Positions 6,716 through 12,803 of a stretch of 16,499 nucleotides of DNA are shown in pieces; positions within the stretch are counted from its first letter, which is position 1; the number at the start of each line of letters is the position of its first letter. Source of the DNA: FW021-bin31 sp964558275 (lineage in GTDB: Bacteria; Bacteroidota; Bacteroidia; Chitinophagales; Chitinophagaceae); the NCBI GenBank assembly GCA_964558275.1, contig CAZLDH010000057.1:1-16499 (forward strand). Reading direction: 5' to 3'. The translations under genes and the position numbers were made by a program. The notes under the pieces are model-generated. The model was not told where the DNA came from, made no database searches, and saw only the letters and a program-made list of their open reading frames with translations.

Positions 6716-8554
6716 ATGTGTGGAATTGTTGCTTATATAGGTAAAGAAAAGGCTTGTCCTTATATTTTGAAAGGATTAAGACGCTTAGAGTATAGAGGAT
6801 ATGACAGCGCCGGTGTTGCTTTTCTTCAAAAAGATAATGTAGAGATATATAAAAGAAAGGGGAGAGTAGCAGAACTGGAAGAGACTTTAATGGGAAAGGA
6901 GGTCAGTGCAAATATAGGAATTGGGCATACCCGCTGGGCAACGCATGGCAAACCCAATGACCAAAATGCACATCCACATAGATCGGAAGATGGGAAACTG
7001 GCACTTGTTCATAATGGGATTATAGAAAATTATGCTTCTATAAAAGAAGAATTAATGCAGAAAGGGCATCATTTTCAGGGTGAAACAGATTCAGAAGTCG
7101 TTGTTCATTTTATTGAAGAAATTAAAAAGAGCAATGATTGTGCTTTAGAAGAGGCCGTTCGTATAGCATTAAAAAGAATTGTAGGAGCCTATGTCATTGT
7201 TCTGATGGATCAGGATAATCCTCAAAAATTAATTGCAGCTCGTAAGGGCAGTCCGCTTGTTATTGGTATAGGTAAAGGAGAACATTTTCTTGCTTCTGAC
7301 GCCTCACCTATCGTAGAATATACCAATGAAGTAGTGTATGTAAATGATTATGAAATAGCCATTATAGAACCGGATGGCCTGACCTTGAAAAATATTTCCA
7401 ATGAAGTACAAACGCCTTATGTTGAGAAATTGGATATGGAACTTGCTGCTATTGAAAAAGGCGGGTATGACCATTTCATGTTGAAAGAAATTTTTGAACA
7501 GCCTAAAACAATATTCGATTCTTTGCGGGGAAGACTCAATGCCAAGGAAGGTAAATTAAAGTTAGGGGGGCTGACCACCTATTTAGATACCTTTAAGCAA
7601 GCAAAACGTATGGTTTTTGTGGCTTGTGGAACCTCCTGGCATGCCGGACTTGTAGCTGAATATATGATGGAGGAGCTGGCGCGCATTCCGGTAGAAGTGG
7701 AATATGCTTCAGAATTTAGATACAGAAATCCTGTTATAGAAGAAGGCGATATTATTGTGGCTATTTCTCAATCAGGCGAAACGGCAGACACACTCGTTGC
7801 CATTGAACGAGCCAAGAAGAATGGTGCTTTGATTTTTGGCATTTGTAATGTCGTAGGCTCTTCTATTCCCAGGGCGGCACATGCTGGAGCTTATACACAT
7901 GCCGGTCCGGAGATTGGGGTGGCCAGCACCAAAGCTTTTACTGCGCAGCTGACCGTTTTAACACAAATAGCCTTGAAGGTGGGAATAGAAAAAGGATCCT
8001 TAGATCAGACGCGATATCACAGCTTATTACATGAATTAGAACAGATACCCGATAAGGTAGATAAGTGCTTGAAACAAAATGAGCATATTAAAAGTATTGC
8101 AGAGAAATATAAAGATGCTTCTGACTTCTTATATTTGGGAAGAGGATATAATTTTCCTGTGGCACTGGAAGGCGCCTTGAAACTGAAAGAAATCTCTTAT
8201 ATCCATGCAGAAGGCTATCCTGCCGCAGAAATGAAACATGGGCCTATTGCTTTAGTAGATGAAAGTCTTCCTGTAGTTTTTGTGGCTACAAAAGATGCTT
8301 TTTATGAAAAAATAGTATCAAACATACAGGAGGTGAAAGCCAGAGGCGGGAAAGTAATTGCGGTTGTGACGGAGGGGGATAAAAAAATTGCTGCTATGGC
8401 TGATGATGTCATTGAGGTTCCTGAAGCGGATGAAGTGGTGGCCCCTTTAATTAATGTGATTCCTTTCCAATTATTAGCTTATCATATTGGTGTATTGAAA
8501 GGCTTAGATGTGGATAAACCCCGGAATTTGGCCAAATCGGTGACTGTGGAGTAA
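6716..8554 (+). CDS. glmS: Glutamine--fructose-6-phosphate aminotransferase (isomerizing)
   Basis: Cytosolic enzyme making glucosamine-6-phosphate from fructose-6-phosphate and glutamine, the first committed step to UDP-GlcNAc for peptidoglycan and lipid A. The 612-residue length is standard. Met is followed by the nucleophile Cys2 (MCGIVAYIG). The glutaminase domain runs to about residue 240, with RRLEYRGYDSAG, TRWATHG and HNGIIENY. Two SIS sugar-isomerase domains follow (about 290-430 and 460-600), with CGTSWHAG, SQSGETADT, STKAF and AEMKHGPIALVDE. The C-terminus DKPRNLAKSVTVE is canonical and carries the residues that close the active site. No key residue is missing. It is divergent from mntR and ends 8 nt from the convergent ABC-F gene, with no obvious terminator between them. 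Confidence 0.98.
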   Translation: MCGIVAYIGKEKACPYILKGLRRLEYRGYDSAGVAFLQKDNVEIYKRKGRVAELEETLMGKEVSANIGIGHTRWATHGKPNDQNAHPHRSEDGKLALVHNGIIENYASIKEELMQKGHHFQGETDSEVVVHFIEEIKKSNDCALEEAVRIALKRIVGAYVIVLMDQDNPQKLIAARKGSPLVIGIGKGEHFLASDASPIVEYTNEVVYVNDYEIAIIEPDGLTLKNISNEVQTPYVEKLDMELAAIEKGGYDHFMLKEIFEQPKTIFDSLRGRLNAKEGKLKLGGLTTYLDTFKQAKRMVFVACGTSWHAGLVAEYMMEELARIPVEVEYASEFRYRNPVIEEGDIIVAISQSGETADTLVAIERAKKNGALIFGICNVVGSSIPRAAHAGAYTHAGPEIGVASTKAFTAQLTVLTQIALKVGIEKGSLDQTRYHSLLHELEQIPDKVDKCLKQNEHIKSIAEKYKDASDFLYLGRGYNFPVALEGALKLKEISYIHAEGYPAAEMKHGPIALVDESLPVVFVATKDAFYEKIVSNIQEVKARGGKVIAVVTEGDKKIAAMADDVIEVPEADEVVAPLINVIPFQLLAYHIGVLKGLDVDKPRNLAKSVTVE

Positions 8555-8562
8555 GAGAAAAG

Positions 8563-10443
8563 TTATCCTTTAATCTCTTCCAATTCTAACCATCGTATTT
8601 CTAATTTTTCCAATTCATCAGAGACTTGCCCTACCTGCTGAGAGGCTTCTTGCAATTCTTCGTAGGGCAAATTGGGATTAGATAATTTTTGGGTTAACTC
8701 TTTTTTTCGTGCTTCCAGTTTAGGAAGCCTTTGTTCTATTTTTTTTAATTCCCGTTGTTCATTATAGGATAGCTTCTTTTGCGTTTTTACTTTTTTCTGT
8801 TTGTCAGCTGCAGGTTTGGATTGCATATTTTCTTTGGCTTTCCTTTTGTCTTCAGCTTGCGCTTCTATTCTGTATTGAGAATAAGTTCCCGGAAAGTCTC
8901 GAATTTGCCCCTTTCCCCGGAAAACAAAGAGATGGTCAATGAGTCGATCCATAAAATATCTATCATGCGATACGATAATTAAACAACCCGGAAATGAGTC
9001 AAGAAAATCTTCCAGCACCTGCAGTGTTTCTATATCCAAATCATTCGTAGGTTCGTCCAGAATGAGAAAATTAGGATTTCGGTATAAAACGGATAATAAT
9101 TGCAGTCGTTTTTTCTCCCCACCACTGAGTTGGGAAATATAGGTATATTGCTGGTCGGGAGGGAATAGAAATCGTTTTAAGAATTCTCTTGCACCGATAA
9201 CCCCTCCGTCTGCCAGAGGAAAGTTTTCTGCGATTTCTTTTACCCAATCTATAATTCTTTCATCCTCTTTCAGTTTTAGTCCCTGTTGATGATAATAGCC
9301 AAATGTGACGGTCTGACCCACATTTACTTTTCCTGAATCTTGTTCTTCAATACCTTGTATGATATTTAAAAAAGTTGATTTCCCCACACCATTTTTTCCA
9401 ATAATGCCGATTCGCTCCCCTTTTTTGAAAGTGTAGTCAAAACCGTCTATCAAGATGTTTTCATCATAGGCTTTTCTAATTTTTTTCAATTCAATGATCT
9501 TTCCTCCCAGACGAGTCATCTTCATATCCAGTGCCATTTGGGCATCATTAGATTTATGTAAAGCCTGTTCTTTTACATCATGGAAAGCATCAATTCTGGA
9601 TTTAGCCTTTGTACCTCTTGCCTTGGGCTGGCGCCGCATCCATTCCAGTTCTTTACGATATAGATTTTTGGCTTTTTCTCGTGACGCATCTGCTACTTCT
9701 ATTCGATGTTGTTTGTTTTCCAGAAACCGGGCATAAGATTCTTGGTGCACGTGAATTTGCCCCTCATCCAATTCCAATATTTTATTACAAACATTATCAA
9801 GGAAGTATCGATCATGAGTCACCAATAACAAAGTCATCTTTGCCGTACTCAGATACTCTTCCAGCCATTCAATCATCTCCACATCCAAATGATTGGTAGG
9901 CTCGTCCAGTATCAGTAACGTACTTTGATGATCAAAACCTATGTCTATCAGAACTTTTGCCAGGGCAACTCTTTTTTTTTGTCCACCTGAAAGGGTAGCC
10001 ACTTTTTGGGCTAAAAAATCAATCCCTAATTTCCCTAGAATTTCTTTAACTGTAGCTTCAAATTTCCATGCATCTACACTATCCATCTGGCCGGCAAGTT
10101 CAGCAATCTCCTCTTGGTTTTGATTGGCTAAAGAGTTTTCATATCTGTTGATAAGTTGGAGCGTGGGATGCGCATGTTGAAAAATATTTTCATTAGTCGT
10201 TTGCGTCTCGTTCAATTGAAATCTTTGATCTAAAAAGGCTACCTGAACATCCTTGTGTATCCATACTTTTCCTGAATCGGCGCTGTCTTTCCCGGCAATG
10301 ACTTTCAATAAGGAAGATTTTCCTGAGCCATTTTTTGCGATAAGTGCCACTTTATTCCCTTCCGAGAGGTGGAAGGAAATATCTTCAAATAGGGTCTTGA
10401 TACCGTATGATTTACTCAGGTTTTCAACAGATAGATAGTGCAT
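8563..10443 (-). CDS. ABC-F family ATPase, Uup-like
   Basis: Soluble protein with two ABC nucleotide-binding domains and no membrane segment, 626 residues. NBD1 has AKNGSGKS (36-43), LSGGQ (151-155) and LLILDEPTNHLD; NBD2 has GKNGVGKS, LSGGEKKR and FLILDEPTNDLD. The linker (about 245-320) is helical and basic, including EWMRRQPKARGTKAKSR, the form seen in Uup rather than EttA. After about residue 545 a Lys/Glu-rich coiled coil closes the protein, matching Uup's DNA-binding C-terminal domain. Uup-type ABC-F proteins act on ribosomes and influence transposon precise excision and ribosome assembly in E. coli. An antibiotic-resistance role cannot be excluded but the architecture argues for the housekeeping Uup group. 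The ATG at 10443 lies about 27 nt after a predicted transcription start. Confidence 0.92.
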   Translation of the reverse strand: MHYLSVENLSKSYGIKTLFEDISFHLSEGNKVALIAKNGSGKSSLLKVIAGKDSADSGKVWIHKDVQVAFLDQRFQLNETQTTNENIFQHAHPTLQLINRYENSLANQNQEEIAELAGQMDSVDAWKFEATVKEILGKLGIDFLAQKVATLSGGQKKRVALAKVLIDIGFDHQSTLLILDEPTNHLDVEMIEWLEEYLSTAKMTLLLVTHDRYFLDNVCNKILELDEGQIHVHQESYARFLENKQHRIEVADASREKAKNLYRKELEWMRRQPKARGTKAKSRIDAFHDVKEQALHKSNDAQMALDMKMTRLGGKIIELKKIRKAYDENILIDGFDYTFKKGERIGIIGKNGVGKSTFLNIIQGIEEQDSGKVNVGQTVTFGYYHQQGLKLKEDERIIDWVKEIAENFPLADGGVIGAREFLKRFLFPPDQQYTYISQLSGGEKKRLQLLSVLYRNPNFLILDEPTNDLDIETLQVLEDFLDSFPGCLIIVSHDRYFMDRLIDHLFVFRGKGQIRDFPGTYSQYRIEAQAEDKRKAKENMQSKPAADKQKKVKTQKKLSYNEQRELKKIEQRLPKLEARKKELTQKLSNPNLPYEELQEASQQVGQVSDELEKLEIRWLELEEIKG

Positions 10444-10473
10444 AAATCGAGGAACTCATTTTTAAGTATTTCC

Positions 10474-10481
10474 CAAAATTA
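10474..10481 (-). promoter_or_regulatory. Predicted -7 element of the ABC-F gene
   Basis: On the minus strand TAATTTTG is an exact TAnnTTTG match 30 nt before the ATG at 10443. It lies just past the stop codon of the degenerate gene at 10498-10794. No -33 TTG is seen at the normal spacing. Confidence 0.4.
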
Positions 10482-10497
10482 GGGGTATTTTTTTGCT

Positions 10498-10794
10498 TTA
10501 GCTTATAAAGTCTAAATAATTGCTTCGGTTGACGACTGTAAATTCTGCTTTAGGATAGTTTTTTTCAAAGAATCCGGGGATTTTGGGGATTTTCTTTCCC
10601 CATTTGAATTCGTAAGCCTCTATTTTGTCGGCTGATGTTTCTATGAGATCAATTTCTTGTTTATCGTAAGTTCTCCAAAAATAATAATTCTTGCTTTTTT
10701 GGTTGTAAGTATTGAATTTTATTTTTGCCCTATTCGTTTCTCCATTAGAAACGCTGTTTTTCGTTGTATTTTTATTTCCGAATTCACTATTTGG
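10498..10794 (-). pseudogene. C-terminal remnant of a DUF4143-type AAA+ ATPase gene
   Basis: Translation of the minus strand ending at the TAA (10500-10498) gives about 75 residues that read like the end of the Bacteroidota ATPase/DUF4143 family: NYYFWRTYDKQEIDLIE, then AYEFKW, then AEFTVVNRSNYLDFIS. The YFWRTYD-x-EID and EFKW parts are the nuclease-like tail typical of that family. The frame stays open for 98 codons upstream, contains no Met, and meets a stop (10797-10795) inside the palindrome. The whole ATPase part, normally some 300 residues, is missing, so this is a decayed gene and not a small protein. The first about 20 codons (10735-10794) resemble no part of the family I recognise. 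Identification is from motif recall, not a search. Confidence 0.65.
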
Positions 10795-10820
10795 TCATCC
10801 AAATGACCAAATAGTGAATT
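10781..10820. repeat. Perfect 18-bp inverted repeat (array unit A)
   Basis: AATTCACTATTTGGTCAT (10781-10798) and its exact reverse complement (10803-10820) are separated by CCAA. As RNA or single-stranded DNA it would form a strong hairpin. It begins inside the open part of the DUF4143 remnant and is the first of three palindromes with the core GTCA-N6-TGAC. Confidence 0.85.
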
Positions 10821-10882
10821 AATTCTGTCAATAGAGTGACTAAATTAACGTTAATTCTGTCAGTTTATTGACTAAATTAATA
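10787..10882. repeat. Array of three palindromes with shared core GTCA-N6-TGAC
   Basis: Cores are 10794-10807 (unit A), 10827-10840 (unit B) and 10859-10872 (unit C). Every unit has exactly six bases between GTCA and TGAC, although the six bases differ. Centres lie 33 and 32 bp apart, close to three helical turns. Units B (10819-10850) and C (10851-10882) are near-identical 32-bp direct repeats, each running from TTAATTCTGTCA to TGACTAAATTAA. The array fills the gap between the trpS stop and the broken end of the DUF4143 gene. An operator array for a dimeric protein, or a recombination site, are both possible. Confidence 0.75.
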
Positions 10883-10886
10883 AAGT

Positions 10887-11885
10887 CTAATACTGTAACC
10901 CCATTAATTTTTTGGCTTCTTTTACCGTAGCTGCTGCTGATTCCCGGGCTTTTTCACTGCCTTGTTTGATGATTTTTTCAAGATAGGCGGGATTCTCCAG
11001 AATCTCGTCTGTTCGTTTTCTTATGGGGGAAATAAAATGAACCATATCCTCTCCTAGTTGCTTTTTCATATCCCCATAACGAATTTCACAATTTTGATAA
11101 TTTTTTTCAAACTGTTCAATGACTTCAGGGGCAGAAACTAAGGACATAAGTCCGAATAGGTTTTGGATATAATCCGGCTTTGGTGTATTCGGCGCTTGAG
11201 GACCTGCATCAGTTTTGGCTTTTTTTATTTTTTTTATGATTTGCGCATCGGAATCGGCTAAATAGAGGGTGGCTGATTCATGTTGGCTTTTGCTCATCTT
11301 TCCTTCTCCGTTAAGGCTGCCGATTTTAACTAAATCTTCGCCTCCATCATTAAAACCCTGAGGTTCCGGGAATAAGTTGCCGTAGCGATGATTAAATCTT
11401 GCCGCAAAATTTCGCGCCATTTCAAGATGTTGTTGTTGATCTTTTCCAACCGGAACCTTTTTGGCACGATGTAATAAAATGTCTGCCGCCATTAAAACGG
11501 GATAGGTGAGCAGACCAGCATTAATATTCTCTTTATGCTGTCTGATTTTTTCTTTAAAGGTGGGCACTTTTTCCAGTTCTCCTTTATAAGCCAGCATATT
11601 TAATAAAAGATAAAGTTCAGCTGTTTCAGGAACCTGACTTTGTACATAAAATGTAGCTTTGTCAGGGTCCAGTCCGGAAGCAATATTTTCTGCCAATACT
11701 CTGTAAACACTCTCTTTGAGGTGTTTGGGCTCAGGGTGAGTCGTTAATGAATGTAAATCTGCAACGAAGAAATAACAGTCGTATTTCTCCTGCATTTTTA
11801 TAAAATTACGAATGGCTCCAAAATAATTCCCAAGGTGTAAATATCCGGTAGGCCGAATACCGCTAACAACAATTTCTTTTTCCAT
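10887..11885 (-). CDS. trpS: Tryptophanyl-tRNA synthetase
   Basis: Class I aminoacyl-tRNA synthetase that charges tRNA-Trp in the cytosol, 332 residues, normal for the bacterial enzyme. The HIGH-type signature is HLGN at residues 17-20 after VVSGIRPTGYL; KMSKS is at 196-200 (GEGKMSKS). FVADLHSLT and YPVLMAADILLH, part of the tryptophan and adenylate pocket, are present. The longest frame starts at a TTG (11894), but that TTG is the end of the predicted -7 element, so I take the ATG at 11885. The 3' end abuts the palindrome array. Divergent from the cobalamin adenosyltransferase gene. Confidence 0.97.
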   Translation of the reverse strand: MEKEIVVSGIRPTGYLHLGNYFGAIRNFIKMQEKYDCYFFVADLHSLTTHPEPKHLKESVYRVLAENIASGLDPDKATFYVQSQVPETAELYLLLNMLAYKGELEKVPTFKEKIRQHKENINAGLLTYPVLMAADILLHRAKKVPVGKDQQQHLEMARNFAARFNHRYGNLFPEPQGFNDGGEDLVKIGSLNGEGKMSKSQHESATLYLADSDAQIIKKIKKAKTDAGPQAPNTPKPDYIQNLFGLMSLVSAPEVIEQFEKNYQNCEIRYGDMKKQLGEDMVHFISPIRKRTDEILENPAYLEKIIKQGSEKARESAAATVKEAKKLMGLQY

Positions 11886-11891
11886 AGCCGG

Positions 11892-11899
11892 CAAAGTTA
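11892..11899 (-). promoter_or_regulatory. Predicted -7 element of trpS
   Basis: On the minus strand TAACTTTG matches TAnnTTTG exactly and ends 6 nt before the ATG, the same element and the same spacing as at clpS. It predicts a leader of 0-3 nt. No -33 TTG is seen. No tryptophan-codon leader peptide or T-box fits in this space. Confidence 0.4.
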
Positions 11900-11995
11900 A
11901 GTATTATCGCGCTTTCCTTTTCTTCCTTTTAGCAAAAATAAGCATGCTGATGAAAATTCGGGTTAAAATTTAACTTCGTATCAACAGAGGATAGT

Positions 11996-12009
11996 GTAAA
12001 ATGTTTTAC
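11996..12009. repeat. Short palindrome upstream of the adenosyltransferase
   Basis: GTAAAA-TG-TTTTAC is a 6-bp-arm inverted repeat 19 nt before the ATG at 12029. A possible operator, but short and AT-rich. TAACTTCG at 11971 is a one-mismatch -7 element upstream of it. No B12-box (GCCACTG) was found in this leader. Confidence 0.25.
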
Positions 12010-12028
12010 CTTGCTTTTAAAAAAAGAC

Positions 12029-12589
12029 ATGGCGTTCAGAATATACACCAAGACAGGAGATAGCGGTCAGACTAGTCTTATCGGTGGCACACGGGTCTCT
12101 AAAGGAAGTCTGCGAATTGCTGCTTACGGAGCCGTAGATACTACCAATGCATATATTGGCTGGGTGGTTGATTTATTGAAAAGCGAAGAGGTGGTTTCTT
12201 TCTTCCGGAATGTCCAAAACCATCTATTTACTATTGGTTCGCACTTGTCTGTGGATCCTAATAAGGAACTTAAAATGACGCTTCCGGAACTACATCAGGA
12301 GGATATATTGGCATTGGAAGAAAAGATTGATGAATTTGATGTTCAATTACCCCCTTTACGTTCTTTTATTTTGCCGGGTGGGCATGAGAAAGTTTCTGCA
12401 TGTCATATTGCCAGGTGTCATTGTCGCGATGCAGAGCGTGCCTGTGTGGAACTCGCTGATGCCGGAGAAGAATTACCTGACTTTGTGCTGCCTTATCTGA
12501 ATAGATTAAGTGATCTCTTGTTTGTGTTGGCGCGTATGACTGCAAGAGAGCTTCGTGTTGACGAAACGCAATGGCAGCCTGAAAAGTAA
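12029..12589 (+). CDS. PduO-type cob(I)alamin adenosyltransferase
   Basis: Transfers the adenosyl group of ATP to cob(I)alamin to make coenzyme B12; a trimeric cytosolic enzyme, here 186 residues. Family marks in order: FRIYTKTGDSGQTSLIGG (ATP-binding N-terminus), LRIAAYGAVDTTNAYIGW, FILPGG, HIARCHCRDAERACVEL and PYLNRLSDLLFVLAR. Two positions that are usually constant differ: the common VDE is VDT, and the common CRRAER is CRDAER. The rest of the fold looks intact. A TTG at 12011 would add six residues; the ATG at 12029 gives the normal start. It lies upstream of an outer-membrane uptake locus on the same strand, which may indicate a corrinoid link. Confidence 0.88.
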   Translation: MAFRIYTKTGDSGQTSLIGGTRVSKGSLRIAAYGAVDTTNAYIGWVVDLLKSEEVVSFFRNVQNHLFTIGSHLSVDPNKELKMTLPELHQEDILALEEKIDEFDVQLPPLRSFILPGGHEKVSACHIARCHCRDAERACVELADAGEELPDFVLPYLNRLSDLLFVLARMTARELRVDETQWQPEK

Positions 12590-12663
12590 TCTCTTTTATT
12601 TAATTCAATATTTCTCTTACCATTTTTTATCTGACTTTGATTTAATACGTAAAGGTCATACTA

Positions 12664-12762
12664 ATGTCAAAATACAGCCATTTCCTTGCTCTTGGCCTTT
12701 ATGTATTGGCTATTTTGTTGAACTTTGCATTTCTCTTAGGTCTTCATTTTTTCAAAAAATGA
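12664..12762 (+). CDS. Predicted 32-residue single-pass membrane peptide
   Basis: An ATG preceded by AAAGG (8 nt upstream) opens 32 codons ending in TGA. The product has a short polar start (MSKYSH), one unbroken hydrophobic stretch at about residues 7-29 (including LGLYVLAILLNFAFLLGL) and ends in FFKK. This is the layout of a small inner-membrane peptide with a positive cytoplasmic end. An in-frame TAA at 12643 limits the 5' end, so this is the first possible ATG. It sits between the adenosyltransferase and the TonB receptor, same strand; its last nine codons lie inside the hairpin at 12736-12770. I do not recognise a family. Chance is possible for so short a frame. Confidence 0.5.
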   Translation: MSKYSHFLALGLYVLAILLNFAFLLGLHFFKK

Positions 12763-12770
12763 AGACCTAA
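12736..12770. repeat. 35-bp perfect palindrome (17-bp arms) before the TonB receptor
   Basis: TTAGGTCTTCATTTTTT (12736-12752), one central C, then its exact reverse complement (12754-12770). In RNA this folds to about 15 bp with a small loop. No T-run follows it on either strand, so it is not a textbook intrinsic terminator, though it could stop or stabilise transcript ends. It lies 33 nt before the receptor's ATG and covers the stop codon of the small membrane peptide. Confidence 0.8.
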
Positions 12771-12803
12771 ATATTGGATTAAGTAAAGAAATGAAATCTG
12801 GTA

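Noticed and set aside
10787..10882. CRISPR array
   Set aside because: Only three units, each palindromic and adjoining the next with no unique spacers of normal length.
12555..12770. 71-codon frame overlapping the end of the adenosyltransferase
   Set aside because: Starts inside a firm gene in another frame, has no promoter or ribosome site, and shares the region with the more convincing membrane peptide frame.
11886..12803. Cobalamin riboswitch near the adenosyltransferase or receptor
   Set aside because: No B12-box (GCCACTG) or room for the full fold was found in either leader (11886-12028 or 12590-12803) on the plus strand.
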